DNA of 64,000 bases, taken from the NCBI GenBank assembly GCA_947496555.1, contig CANMDH010000008.1:62001-126000 (forward strand). The letters are read 5' to 3'. The number at the start of each line of letters is the position of its first letter. Position 1 is the stretch's first letter. The translations under genes and the position numbers were made by a program. The stretch is from an uncultured Aquimarina sp. GTDB lineage: Bacteria > Bacteroidota > Bacteroidia > Flavobacteriales > Flavobacteriaceae. This document shows positions 10,147 through 18,857 of the stretch, piece after piece. The notes beneath the pieces were generated by a model. It was not told the DNA's origin and did not search any database. It saw only the letters and a program-made list of their open reading frames with translations.

Positions 10147-10154
10147 AAAAATAC
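10147..10154 (-). promoter_or_regulatory. Putative -7 box of menB
   Basis: On the minus strand these bases read TATTTTTG, matching TAnnTTTG, about 20 bases before the menB start. No convincing -33 TTTG is at the expected distance, so the call is tentative. Confidence 0.3.
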
Positions 10155-10276
10155 TACAATCTTGTGTATCTTACCATATCATTCGAAAGGTTAATCTCTT
10201 TAATTTTTATGTAAAGAGTAGAATTTAGCATAGTTTTTGATCAAGTTATTAAAATTGGTAATATATTTATAGCGTT

Positions 10277-10696
10277 ATGAGGATATTTTTAGCATTAGTT
10301 ATCGGTTTCTTAAGTTTTTTATCCTATGCACAGGAAAAGACTATACAATCTATTTCTATAGAATGGGAGCAATTAAGTGCTCCATTATCCTTTACAAACA
10401 AAGAGTCTATTAATACTAAATATCAATTGTTGGAAGTAGATTTAAGTGTGGATCTTAGAAAACAATATCTAAAGAAGAATACTTCATTCATGCAATTACC
10501 AGAAAACAAATTTGTACAACCAGAATACAACGTTGCAATCCCTCATCCAAATCAAAGAAAGGTTGGCTTTACTATATCTGGAAACGGTTATAGCCCTAAC
10601 CTGAGCGGGAATACCGGAGGAATTAAAAATACTGCTTACAAAGATGCTAGCTTATACAGTGGCGCATTTTGTCCTATTACTGGATTGGCTTATTAA
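10277..10696 (+). CDS. Secreted protein of unknown function
   Basis: 139 residues with a clear signal peptide (MRIFLALVIGFLSFLSYAQ). The mature part is rich in short beta-prone segments and ends in a Gly/Asn/Ser-rich stretch (SGNGYSPNLSGNTGGIKN) plus a single cysteine. I recognise no domain. Its last 20 bases overlap the 3' end of the convergent ion channel gene, which argues that both stops are real but compact. Exported to periplasm or beyond; nothing in the context fixes its job. Confidence 0.6.
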   Translation: MRIFLALVIGFLSFLSYAQEKTIQSISIEWEQLSAPLSFTNKESINTKYQLLEVDLSVDLRKQYLKKNTSFMQLPENKFVQPEYNVAIPHPNQRKVGFTISGNGYSPNLSGNTGGIKNTAYKDASLYSGAFCPITGLAY

Positions 10697-11657
10697 ATAC
10701 TTCTTTAGATTCTCCGTTTATTTGCTTGTGCGCACCATTGAAGATATGTTTCCCGTTTTTCTCTTCGTCATAAAGATGGGTAAGCAAGCTTAGCTCATTT
10801 TTTAATGCATCCACTTTATCCACCAATAAATGTATTTCGTTTTTTAAATCTGTACCATCCTCCTTTTTCTTTCTCTGAACTCTTGCTTTTATTTCAGTCT
10901 CGGCTTTCATTTCGTCCATCCCGTTCATGATTACTCCTATAAATAAATTAAGCACTATCATCGTTCCGATTAATACAAAAGAAACAAAGAAAAAAGCTGC
11001 CAATATTGGTGAAGCAGAAGGGTTTGTACACAAGGACTCATTACCTCCATACCCATAACTATCACAACCATACATATTAATATACATGATATCTGTCCAG
11101 TCTTCTAGCGTGATTACTCGAAATAGCGATAAAATAGCCGTTTGCAGGTTATCAAAATGGATTGGATCATTGGGCCCGAATAAAAATACGGCCATGGCTC
11201 CATAGATATAAAACAGTAAACCAAGAAGGAGGCTAATATATGCCATCGAAGGAATACTTCTTAAAAGCGCTCCTACTATAAGCTGTAACTCTGGAAGGGC
11301 TGTAACCAATTTAAACACCCTAAGGATACGTATTAATCGCAAAACGGGTAAAAACTCAGCATTATCGCCTAAAAAAGGACCTGCAAAACAGGCAACAACT
11401 ATAAAGAAATCGAATAAATTCCAGGTATCCTTAAAATAATTTTGCGGTTGGTTTCCTTCGGCGGTAATTTTGATGAATACCTCTACAGTAAATATGATCA
11501 AAATAATCCAATCAATAGCATCTATAATTGGAGCCCATTGATCTACTTTTTCACCATAGGTTTGTATACCTACCAAAATCCCTGCAAGGATAATTACCGA
11601 AATAATAAAATTTTGAAACCACTTAGATTTAGCAATCTTTTTGCATAGCGCTACCAT
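10677..11657 (-). CDS. Voltage-gated cation channel (NaChBac/CavAb-like six-helix subunit)
   Basis: 326 residues forming one six-transmembrane voltage-gated channel subunit, presumably a homotetramer. S1-S4 span about residues 15-125, with S4 carrying spaced arginines (VLRLIRILRVFKLV). The pore helix and selectivity filter read TLEDWTD, between S5 and S6. Bacterial sodium channels carry TLESW, and extra acidic residues in the filter are the feature that made engineered CavAb calcium-selective, so calcium permeability is a reasonable inference. The stretch after the filter contains two cysteines (GCDSYGYGGNESLC) that could be disulfide-bonded. The C-terminus after S6 is a charged coiled coil (about 265-300), the usual tetramerisation bundle. 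Confidence 0.85.
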   Translation of the reverse strand: MVALCKKIAKSKWFQNFIISVIILAGILVGIQTYGEKVDQWAPIIDAIDWIILIIFTVEVFIKITAEGNQPQNYFKDTWNLFDFFIVVACFAGPFLGDNAEFLPVLRLIRILRVFKLVTALPELQLIVGALLRSIPSMAYISLLLGLLFYIYGAMAVFLFGPNDPIHFDNLQTAILSLFRVITLEDWTDIMYINMYGCDSYGYGGNESLCTNPSASPILAAFFFVSFVLIGTMIVLNLFIGVIMNGMDEMKAETEIKARVQRKKKEDGTDLKNEIHLLVDKVDALKNELSLLTHLYDEEKNGKHIFNGAHKQINGESKEVFNKPIQ

Positions 11658-11782
11658 TAAGAAAAAAGGTTAAGTTGTTGATATTATTTAGTTTTGAGAC
11701 CTTAAATTTAATAAAATAATTAAATTATAGCACTTCCCCTGTGTTACTTAACCCTTTTTAGAGAGAATTATTATCCTGTTAT

Positions 11783-12616
11783 TCAATCTAATAAACGTAT
11801 CCCATCCTGTTCGATGGTAATTTTTCGTGCTTTATATAAAGATCCTATTGCTTTTTTGAAGCTTTTTTTACTTAATTGAAAAACTTCTTTGATATCCTCT
11901 GGGTTCGACTTATCATTGAGATCAATATAACCGCCACTAGCTTTTAACTCGTTAAGGATTTGCTGTGCATTAGGTTCAATCCCTCTAAAACCGTGGCGTT
12001 GTAGTGTAAGATCTATTTTACCGTCGGGTCTAACTTTTTTGATAAAACCTTTTAATTGATCTCCAGGTGTAATTTTTTGAAAAATTTCATCTGAATAGAC
12101 CAACCCCAAATGTTTTTGATTAACGATCATATTCCATCCTTGAGGAGATGGATGAGAAGCGATAAGCTCCACTTCTTCATAAGGTGATAATAAGACTAGA
12201 GAATTATCTAAAAAAGCATTTGTTTTGCTAGAAGCGACCAATCTGTTGGTTTCTTCATCAAGATATATATAAACAAGATACCAGCTACCGGTTCGCATTT
12301 TTGAAGCTTGTTCTTTAAAAGGAACAAAAAGATCTTTCTCTAATCCCCAATCCAAAAAAGCACCAATTTCAGAAATACTGGTACACTTTAGATGGGCAAA
12401 AGAATTGACGGTAGCATAAGGCTCTAAAGTAGTCGCTACGATACGTTCTGAACTATCGAGATATACAAAAACTTTTAATTTATCACCTATTTCAAACTCT
12501 TCGGGAACATATTTATTAGGAAGCAATACTTCGTTACCTTCTTCATCTCCCAAAAAAAGCCCTGGTTCCCGGTCTCTTAATATTTCTAATGTATTGTAAA
12601 CTCCTAAATCAAGCAT
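11783..12616 (-). CDS. cvfB: CvfB/YitL-family S1 RNA-binding protein
   Basis: 277 residues from the ATG at 12616 (MLDLGVYNTLEILRD). An in-frame TTG at 12637 would add seven residues but overlaps a good -7 box, so the ATG is preferred. The layout is that of CvfB: consecutive S1-like OB domains (about 1-60, 65-130, 140-215; the last contains GDQLKGFIKKVRPDGKIDLTLQ) and a C-terminal winged helix (about 220-277, KSFKKAIGSLYKARKITIEQDGIRL). CvfB proteins bind RNA and affect virulence-factor expression in Staphylococcus; the target in flavobacteria is unknown. Cytosolic. Confidence 0.85.
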   Translation of the reverse strand: MLDLGVYNTLEILRDREPGLFLGDEEGNEVLLPNKYVPEEFEIGDKLKVFVYLDSSERIVATTLEPYATVNSFAHLKCTSISEIGAFLDWGLEKDLFVPFKEQASKMRTGSWYLVYIYLDEETNRLVASSKTNAFLDNSLVLLSPYEEVELIASHPSPQGWNMIVNQKHLGLVYSDEIFQKITPGDQLKGFIKKVRPDGKIDLTLQRHGFRGIEPNAQQILNELKASGGYIDLNDKSNPEDIKEVFQLSKKSFKKAIGSLYKARKITIEQDGIRLLD

Positions 12617-12634
12617 TCTTCTAATTATTTGCCG

Positions 12635-12642
12635 CAAAGATA
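12635..12642 (-). promoter_or_regulatory. Putative -7 box of cvfB
   Basis: On the minus strand the bases read TATCTTTG, an exact TAnnTTTG match, 19 bases before the ATG at 12616. It overlaps the alternative TTG start, supporting the ATG. No clear -33 element. Confidence 0.4.
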
Positions 12643-12675
12643 CTTCTTTAATCTTCTTACATCTGGTATTTAAAC

Positions 12676-12710
12676 AAAAAAAGGTGACTCTTAGCGAATC
12701 ACCTTTATAT
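12676..12710 (-). terminator. Rho-independent terminator after the DUF2853 gene
   Basis: An 8-bp stem (AAAGGTGA at 12680-12687 pairing with TCACCTTT at 12699-12706, 11-base loop). On the minus strand it runs straight into seven T, just downstream of the stop at 12731. Confidence 0.75.
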
Positions 12711-12730
12711 TTTCAAAAGATTACTATTTA

Positions 12731-13072
12731 CTATTTGTATACTGACTCTTTTTTAAAATGTTTTGTCAATAAATAATAAACAACAGCTCTATACTTGTTA
12801 CGGTTAGATTTACCGTAAGCCTCGATTACAGAAGCTATAGCTTCGTCTAATTTTGATCCATCAGACAATCCTAATTTCTTGATTAAGAAATTTTTCTTAA
12901 CGGTGTCTAATTCACTCTGATCACTACCAGATACTGTTGCAGCGTCGGCATTATAGATAGAAGGACCACAACCAATAGTAACTTTGGTTAAAAGATCCAT
13001 GTCTGGAGTTTGACCAATTTTGTCTTTGATATCGGCTGCATATTTAGCAATTAACTCGTCTCTTTTACTCAT
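12731..13072 (-). CDS. DUF2853 family protein
   Basis: 113 residues, the usual length of DUF2853. Recognisable family wording includes MSKRDELIAKYAADIK, PDMDLLTKVTIGCGPSIYNAD and a lysine-rich C-terminus. A small, soluble, mainly helical protein of unknown function that occurs as a single gene in many Bacteroidota and Proteobacteria. It is monocistronic here: its own terminator at 12676-12710 and a TATATTTG -7 box at 13120-13127 (minus strand). The strong terminator suggests good expression. Confidence 0.8.
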   Translation of the reverse strand: MSKRDELIAKYAADIKDKIGQTPDMDLLTKVTIGCGPSIYNADAATVSGSDQSELDTVKKNFLIKKLGLSDGSKLDEAIASVIEAYGKSNRNKYRAVVYYLLTKHFKKESVYK

Positions 13073-13119
13073 AAGATGATAATGTTTATAGGTTTTTAGT
13101 TAATTTGTTATTCTTGTCT

Positions 13120-13127
13120 CAAATATA
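13120..13127 (-). promoter_or_regulatory. Putative -7 box of the DUF2853 gene
   Basis: The minus strand reads TATATTTG, matching TAnnTTTG, 47 bases before the start codon. No clear -33 TTTG at the usual 19-base distance. Confidence 0.4.
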
Positions 13128-13178
13128 GACGAATTATAAATGAATAATTTATCTATAAAGTATATTAAAGCTGCAATA

Positions 13179-14903
13179 TTAGACGAAATACTTAAAATAA
13201 TCGATTAAAGTACTATCATTTACATTTCGAGGGGTGAAAACTTCAAGTAATTGGGGTAAGTCATTGTTTTGATAAATTTTCTTGACACCTCGAACCACCT
13301 CTTCTTTATTATTTGCAGCATGATATTCGAAACCAAACATTTTACATAAATGTTCGGCAGTTAGACGATGAGTAGTTTCAAAATATGTACTAAAGTTAAC
13401 ACTTTCTTCTTTACCAGGCAAGATTCTAAAAATTCCTCCTCCTCTATTGTTAATTATAATAATTTTAAAATCAGAAGGCACATAATCATTCCATAATCCA
13501 TTACTATCGTAAAAAAAGCTCAGATCTCCGGTTATTAAAGTTGTTGGAATCTGTGAAGCGATCCCTGCTCCAATCGCAGTAGAAGTGCTTCCATCAATAC
13601 CACTAGTACCTCGATTGCAAAAAACAGCAAAAGATGGATTTAACGAGAACAACTGTGCATAGCGCACAGTCGAACTATTACTTAATTGAATCATCTGACC
13701 ATCAGGAATCTTTTCAAAAATAGTTTCAAAAACCTGAAGATCCGTAAAAGAAATTTTTTCTAAATATTCTTTGTGTTTTTTTCTCCTCTCTTCTCTTACT
13801 GAAATCCAGGAATTTTTATAATCACTATTTATTGATTTGACATGTGGCAAAAACTCTGAAAAAAATTTATTTGGATCTAGCTTTACATGATCGGTAAGGC
13901 AAAAATACGTGTCGAATGCCTTTTTTGAATCGATATGCCAATGCGATTTGGGTTGGTAGGTTCGCAAAAAAGCTTTAATTCGCTTAGAAACTACCATACC
14001 CCCAAACGTTAAAAGAACATCAGGTTGCAACGCCTTAAACTCTTCTTGGGATAACGAAGTAATTAATTGATCAATACAATTAATATGAGATTTGTGATGA
14101 ATGTTTGAAGTAGTTTCTGTTAATACCAAAACAGATGGATCTTTTGCTAGATCTTCAATCCACTTTTGATCAATCATATCTGGAGCATTTACTCCAATTA
14201 ATATCATTTTTCGTTTTGCCTGAGTCCATGCCAATATCATTTCAGCCTGCAGGTTATCAGAAATATAAGGCAAAGGGTATTCTACCGGTATGTTTTTAGG
14301 TGTAATCGTTGGACTTTCAAGTTTATCATACAAAGGCTCATAAAATGGTACATTAATATGAACCGGGCCGTTTTGTTCAATAGCCTTGTTTAGCGCCAAA
14401 TTTATCTCTCGCTCATTATGCTTTTGGGCTTCATGTTGTTTTTGACGAACTTTTACATCTTCAATTTTTGTCTCAGCCACCACTTCAGAATACAGGTTTG
14501 CAGAGTACAAAATATGGTTTTCGAAGACATTCTTTTGACGAATCGTTTGTCCGTCTCCTATATCTATTCTTTCAATGGGCCTATCAGCACTTAAAACCAC
14601 CAAAGGAATATCACTATAAAATGCTTCAGAAATGGCTGGGTAATAATTTAATAACGCACTTCCCGAAGTACATACCAATGCGACAGGTTTTTGGGTTTGC
14701 TGGGCAATTCCCAACGCAAAAAATGCTGCACACCTTTCATCTACAATACTATAACAATTCATCTCGGGGTGTTCGCTAAAACCAATAGTTAATGGTGCAT
14801 TGCGGGATCCCGGAGAAATAACAATATGAAAAATTCCCTTTGCTTCGCATAAGGAAACTATTGTTTGAGCTAAAGGGATTTTGGAATATAATCGTGTTTT
14901 CAT
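13179..14903 (-). CDS. menD: MenD, SEPHCHC synthase
   Basis: 574 residues, the normal length for MenD, the thiamine-diphosphate enzyme that joins 2-oxoglutarate to isochorismate in menaquinone synthesis. Diagnostic parts are HIVISPGSRNAPLTIGF near residue 26, VDERCAAFFALGIAQ, LVCTSGSALLNYYPA, LSADRP, the pyrimidine-binding region RGTSGIDGSTSTAIG near residue 430, and the ThDP/Mg motif GDLSFFYDSNGLWN. It is preceded on this strand by menF and a thioesterase, forming a three-gene men block with a 55-bp gap to menF. Confidence 0.95.
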   Translation of the reverse strand: MKTRLYSKIPLAQTIVSLCEAKGIFHIVISPGSRNAPLTIGFSEHPEMNCYSIVDERCAAFFALGIAQQTQKPVALVCTSGSALLNYYPAISEAFYSDIPLVVLSADRPIERIDIGDGQTIRQKNVFENHILYSANLYSEVVAETKIEDVKVRQKQHEAQKHNEREINLALNKAIEQNGPVHINVPFYEPLYDKLESPTITPKNIPVEYPLPYISDNLQAEMILAWTQAKRKMILIGVNAPDMIDQKWIEDLAKDPSVLVLTETTSNIHHKSHINCIDQLITSLSQEEFKALQPDVLLTFGGMVVSKRIKAFLRTYQPKSHWHIDSKKAFDTYFCLTDHVKLDPNKFFSEFLPHVKSINSDYKNSWISVREERRKKHKEYLEKISFTDLQVFETIFEKIPDGQMIQLSNSSTVRYAQLFSLNPSFAVFCNRGTSGIDGSTSTAIGAGIASQIPTTLITGDLSFFYDSNGLWNDYVPSDFKIIIINNRGGGIFRILPGKEESVNFSTYFETTHRLTAEHLCKMFGFEYHAANNKEEVVRGVKKIYQNNDLPQLLEVFTPRNVNDSTLIDYFKYFV

Positions 14904-14958
14904 TCGAACGGCTAAAGTACAATATCATACCAATTTAAGCCAATGTTTTGATAGTAAT

Positions 14959-16044
14959 TTAGAACAGCACCTTTTTCATTGTTTCTGTTTTATTTACAGT
15001 CTCTATCCATTCTTTTTCTGGAATAGAATCTTTGGTAATGCCACCGCCAACATAGAGAATTGCTTTGTTGCCTTCAATTTCCATGCATCGTAAATTCACA
15101 AAAAGATTGGAAACCACTTTATCTTCTCTATTTAGATTTAGCTCCCCCAGGAAGCCAGTATAAAATTTTCGATCGTACCCCTCATATTGCGTGATAAATG
15201 ATCTTGCCTCTTCTTTAGGTAAACCACAAACTGCCGGTGTTGGATGCAGGATATTGATTACCTGCTGAATTCCTGATCTCTCTGAAACAAGGTTTGCCTT
15301 GATATCAGTTCTAAGATGCAATAGCGTTCCCGCTCGATGGGTATATGTTTTTGAAGAAACTATATCCTGTGCTATAGTTGAGAGCTCTTTTAGAATAAAT
15401 TGTGTAACCATTTCTTGCTCTTCCAACTCCTTACTTTCCCAAGCAACTTGGTTATTCATTTGGTAAGGTTGTGTTCCGGCGAGGGCCATCGTTGTAAATT
15501 GATCATTATTAATCTGTAGAAGTGTTTCAGGGGTGGCGCCTAGCCATGTTCCAATCTTGGGATGGTACCAGTAATACACAAATGCTTTTGGGTAATTATG
15601 AATTAATTTCTGAAATATCTGTAATGAGCCAATTGAAGTAAAACCAGAAATTTCTTCCTTACGAGACAAAACTACTTTTCTTAAAACACTATTATCGATA
15701 GTTTCAATCCCTTTTTTTACAAGGTTTATATGAGTTTCTTCATTATTTATTTCATAAAAAACATTTTTTCTCTCAACTGTAATAACATGATTAACGTTAA
15801 CTTGATCTGAAAGAGATGCTGTAAAACAATCACTGTGACTAAAAGGAATAAGAATCGCCTTTTTAGAAGAGTCAAACGGTGCAAATACAAATCCCGATGA
15901 AGAATAGTCTTCTATTTCATATAAATGATCATTCTGTTGAATAAAGGCATTTAACTCAGAAGAATCTGCTTTTCTATATATAACAAATGGGTATTGTCTG
16001 TCTTCTTGCTCCCTAATTTTAGTATAAACATCTTCTATGCCCAT
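14959..16044 (-). CDS. menF: Isochorismate synthase (MenF type)
   Basis: 361 residues from the ATG at 16044 (MGIEDVYTKIREQ), which avoids overlap with the upstream stop at 16046; a second ATG eight codons earlier (16068) is possible. A chorismate-utilising enzyme converting chorismate to isochorismate, the first step of menaquinone synthesis. The C-terminal half shows the chorismate-binding core: KVVLSRKEE, TWLGATPETLL, HLRTDIKANL, HPTPAVCGLPKEEA and the ending YVGGGITKDSIPEKEW with NKTETM. Its place between menD and the thioesterase supports isochorismate synthase over salicylate or anthranilate synthase. Confidence 0.93.
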   Translation of the reverse strand: MGIEDVYTKIREQEDRQYPFVIYRKADSSELNAFIQQNDHLYEIEDYSSSGFVFAPFDSSKKAILIPFSHSDCFTASLSDQVNVNHVITVERKNVFYEINNEETHINLVKKGIETIDNSVLRKVVLSRKEEISGFTSIGSLQIFQKLIHNYPKAFVYYWYHPKIGTWLGATPETLLQINNDQFTTMALAGTQPYQMNNQVAWESKELEEQEMVTQFILKELSTIAQDIVSSKTYTHRAGTLLHLRTDIKANLVSERSGIQQVINILHPTPAVCGLPKEEARSFITQYEGYDRKFYTGFLGELNLNREDKVVSNLFVNLRCMEIEGNKAILYVGGGITKDSIPEKEWIETVNKTETMKKVLF

Positions 16045-16045
16045 A

Positions 16046-16471
16046 CTATCTGGTTTTTGGAAGTGCAATAGTAGTCAATTTAACCACAGAGATTAAGTTT
16101 TTTGCTTCATCTCTAATTTTGATGTCCCATAGTTGGGTTGTTCTGCCGGGATGAACTACTTCTGCTCTCGCAAAAACATATCCTTCTCGAATACTTTTTA
16201 CATGATTTGCAGAAATTTCTATTCCCCGAATTATAAATTCTTTAGAATTAAGAAACATATAGGATGCTGCGCTACCCACGCTTTCTGCCAAAGCCACCAT
16301 AGCTCCACCATGCAACACACCATCAGGCTGATGTACTTTTGGAGTCACTGGCATTTTAGCCACCAGATAATCCTTTCCCACTTCGCAGAATGAGATTTCG
16401 AGCGTCTCCATAAGCGTGTTTTCACACATTTTGGCGCATTGCTCGAGTATTTGATCTTGGGTTAAATTCAT
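16046..16471 (-). CDS. PaaI-type hotdog thioesterase, probably DHNA-CoA thioesterase
   Basis: 141 residues from the ATG at 16471 (MNLTQDQILEQC); the longer frame from 16513 lacks family similarity at its start. A single hotdog fold with the PaaI motif HQPDGVLHGGAMVALAESVGS, whose Asp/Glu-containing helix holds the catalytic acid, and HPGRTTQLWDIKI near the C-terminus. In this position, next to menF and menD, it most likely hydrolyses 1,4-dihydroxy-2-naphthoyl-CoA, the step after MenB. That substrate is inferred from context; phenylacetyl-CoA-type use cannot be excluded from sequence. Confidence 0.82.
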   Translation of the reverse strand: MNLTQDQILEQCAKMCENTLMETLEISFCEVGKDYLVAKMPVTPKVHQPDGVLHGGAMVALAESVGSAASYMFLNSKEFIIRGIEISANHVKSIREGYVFARAEVVHPGRTTQLWDIKIRDEAKNLISVVKLTTIALPKTR

Positions 16472-16544
16472 AGTGGTTTTAAATTTTAAGTAAAAATAAA
16501 CAATGCCTATCAAATAAAATAACTATATTTAATCATTATTTTAA

Positions 16545-16554
16545 CGAACGTTCG
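16545..16554. promoter_or_regulatory. Palindromic operator at the tetR start
   Basis: CGAACGTTCG, a perfect 10-bp palindrome ending 5 bases before the ATG at 16560. GAACGTTC-type centres are typical of TetR-family operators. Its position would block transcription or early elongation of the regulator's own gene, so autorepression is likely. It also lies in the divergent promoter region of the thioesterase-men block. Confidence 0.55.
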
Positions 16555-16559
16555 ATAAA

Positions 16560-17135
16560 ATGCCTAAAGTCAAGACATCCAAAGAAGAAGTATTAATTAA
16601 AGTGATTCCTATCCTCAGAACCCGTGGAGTACAAAATAGCAGCATGAGCGAATTGGCCAAGGCCTGTGGCATACAGAAATCACATTTTTATTACTATTTC
16701 AATAATAAAGAAGAATTAATCAAGGAGGTGCTTTCAACTGTTTATAGTTACTTTAAATACAACCTGTTTAAAATCATTGATAGTACCTCCTTAACTCTTC
16801 CTGAGAAAGTTGAAAAAATGAAACAACTCATGAATAAGATATTCAAAGTATCCGACGGGGGCTGCATTATGGCAAACACAGCCTTGGAAACTATTCATCT
16901 TAACCCAACCTATGGAAGTGAAATACAATCCTTTTTTACCGATTTTATAATAGGTTTACAGGGGTTATTAGAACCTAATTACTCACCGGAAGAGTCACTA
17001 ATCCTAGCAGAGCAAATGGTACAGGATATAGAAGGTGGTATTTTATTGACTCAGGTTTACAACGATCTAAAATACTTAAACAACGCCGTTTCTAGAATGG
17101 AAAAAATAATATTGACAAATGAGAGCATATTATAA
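16560..17135 (+). CDS. TetR/AcrR family transcriptional regulator
   Basis: 191 residues. The N-terminal helix-turn-helix is clear (about residues 8-54: IKVIPILRTRGVQNSSMSEL and then CGIQKSHFYYYFNNKEELI, with the canonical YYYF..K.EL end). The remaining 130 residues form the helical ligand/dimer domain, with CIMANTALE in the style of the YcdC-like branch. First gene of a set with three alpha/beta hydrolases: it overlaps the next reading frame by 17 bp. Probably represses itself and these hydrolases until a small, perhaps ester-like, ligand is present; the ligand is not inferable. Confidence 0.88.
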   Translation: MPKVKTSKEEVLIKVIPILRTRGVQNSSMSELAKACGIQKSHFYYYFNNKEELIKEVLSTVYSYFKYNLFKIIDSTSLTLPEKVEKMKQLMNKIFKVSDGGCIMANTALETIHLNPTYGSEIQSFFTDFIIGLQGLLEPNYSPEESLILAEQMVQDIEGGILLTQVYNDLKYLNNAVSRMEKIILTNESIL

Positions 17136-17937
17136 AATAGTAAAAAAACCATTTTTTGGAAGGTTCATGATAGAGTGGCAAAATCCTCTATCAAAGAATA
17201 AACAAGCAGAATGGACTTCTATTTCTTTCAAGAGTGCATCCAAAGCTACTCTTACAGGAATATATGCTTCATCCAGAACCAAAAAAATTAAAGCAACAAT
17301 TGTTCTGGGGCATCCTATGGGAAAAGAAGCTAAGGGGTACTATTTAAAAAATGGGTATGCCGATATCCTAAGAGATAATGGCTACAACGTTCTGATCTTT
17401 GATATCAATGGGTTTGGTGAAAGTGAAGTAGGTAACTTCTTCTATCATAAGGATATAATCGCTGCAGGCAAAGTTGCAAAGAAAATATTTCCAGATTTAT
17501 CCGTAGGATATTTAGGTATCTCACTTGGAGGACAATGGGCCACAATTGCTTTTGCCGAAGACCATAATTATGAGTTCGCTATCATAGAGAGTGCGGCTAA
17601 TACCCTAGATGAGTTTTGGGTACAGTTTCCATTGGCAAATGCTGTTCTAAAAACTATGAATTTTATAAACCCAAAACTCAGAAAAGAAATAAGAATGATT
17701 GACCGAATTAAAGACGCTCACAGTCTCAAGAAGGTTCTTTTTATTTATATTGATGATGACGAATTAATAAAAGATAACGCCGGTGAACTTTTCAGCAAAG
17801 CCATTCCTGTAAATTCTGAAGTACTTACTTTTTCTAATGCAAAACATGCCCAAATTCCTAAATCAACATCAAGAGATCAATATTTTAACACCATAGTCTC
17901 TTTTTTTGACACTCAAACTAAAGCATCTCAAAATTAA
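17119..17937 (+). CDS. Alpha/beta hydrolase (first of three in the TetR operon)
   Basis: 272 residues; the ATG at 17119 overlaps the tetR stop, and an ATG at 17167 (MIEWQNPLS) is an alternative. Core features: VLGHPMGKEAKGYY (oxyanion region), DINGFGESEVG, nucleophile elbow GISLGG near residue 143, an acid in YIDDDELIKD and a late histidine in SNAKHAQIP. No signal peptide, so cytosolic. The fold is certain; the substrate (ester, lactone or amide) is unknown. Translational coupling to the TetR gene suggests shared induction. Confidence 0.8.
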   Translation: MRAYYKIVKKPFFGRFMIEWQNPLSKNKQAEWTSISFKSASKATLTGIYASSRTKKIKATIVLGHPMGKEAKGYYLKNGYADILRDNGYNVLIFDINGFGESEVGNFFYHKDIIAAGKVAKKIFPDLSVGYLGISLGGQWATIAFAEDHNYEFAIIESAANTLDEFWVQFPLANAVLKTMNFINPKLRKEIRMIDRIKDAHSLKKVLFIYIDDDELIKDNAGELFSKAIPVNSEVLTFSNAKHAQIPKSTSRDQYFNTIVSFFDTQTKASQN

Positions 17938-17948
17938 AAAAACTTCAC

Positions 17949-18800
17949 ATGGAATCATACACAATTCATTCTTTTGACGGGTATCCGATTTCAGTTCACG
18001 AATTCACTCCCGTAAAATCAAACAATAAAACTATCGTTTTTGCTCCTGCTGTAGCAGTTCCTCAGAAATTCTATTTCAACATAGCAGAACATTTGGCAAA
18101 TATGGGATGTAATGTATTTACTTTTGATTATCGGGGTATAGGCGCCTCTATGTCTCAAAGTATCCAATCATTAAAAGATCATGGATATTTTTCCTGGGCT
18201 TCAGATTTCAAAGCGGTTTCTAAATATGCAAAGGAAGAATTCCCTAACAACAAACAATATGCAATAGGCCACAGTTATGGAGGAAACAGTCTAGGCTTTA
18301 GTGATGCGTATCAATATTATGATAAGTATCTTACTATCGCATCACAATATGGATTTTATAAGCACTTTAAGTTAAGAATGCAGCTCTTAATTCTTATAAA
18401 TTTTGGAATATTTGTCCCCGCCACAACATCATTGCTCGGATATTATCCCTCGGGGTGGTTTGGCCTGGGAAGCCCATTAACCACAAGAGTTGCCAAAGAT
18501 TGGGCAAAATTTCTACTTCATCCAGATTCTATGCTGTATTTTACAAAAGGAAACAACACCACTTACTATGAAAACATTAAAGACCCAATGTTATTGGTAA
18601 GTATAGAAGATGATCTATTTGCCCCTAAAAAATCTGTTGACATTTTAGGCAATCGCGTATACAGCAATGCTCAGGTGACCCGAAAACATTTAAAACCTAA
18701 AGATTACAATCTAAAATCAATTGGTCATTTTGATTTTTTTAGAAAGAAAAATCGCGATATCTTGTGGCCTATCATTTATGATTGGTTCAACTTAAATTAA
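17949..18800 (+). CDS. Alpha/beta hydrolase (second of three)
   Basis: 283 residues, 11 bp after the previous hydrolase. It resembles the COG4757-type group of predicted hydrolases: VFAPAVAVPQKFYFNIAEHL near residue 31, FTFDYRGIGAS, nucleophile elbow IGHSYGGNS near residue 113, IEDDLFAPKK (acid) and KSIGHFDFFRK (histidine). A hydrophobic, Gly/Pro-rich lid stretch lies at about 140-180. Cytosolic. Substrate unknown. Confidence 0.8.
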   Translation: MESYTIHSFDGYPISVHEFTPVKSNNKTIVFAPAVAVPQKFYFNIAEHLANMGCNVFTFDYRGIGASMSQSIQSLKDHGYFSWASDFKAVSKYAKEEFPNNKQYAIGHSYGGNSLGFSDAYQYYDKYLTIASQYGFYKHFKLRMQLLILINFGIFVPATTSLLGYYPSGWFGLGSPLTTRVAKDWAKFLLHPDSMLYFTKGNNTTYYENIKDPMLLVSIEDDLFAPKKSVDILGNRVYSNAQVTRKHLKPKDYNLKSIGHFDFFRKKNRDILWPIIYDWFNLN

Positions 18801-18857
18801 ATTCATTCTCTTAAATTAAAAAACTCATTCTCAAAATTGGATTTTTTATCTAAACAT

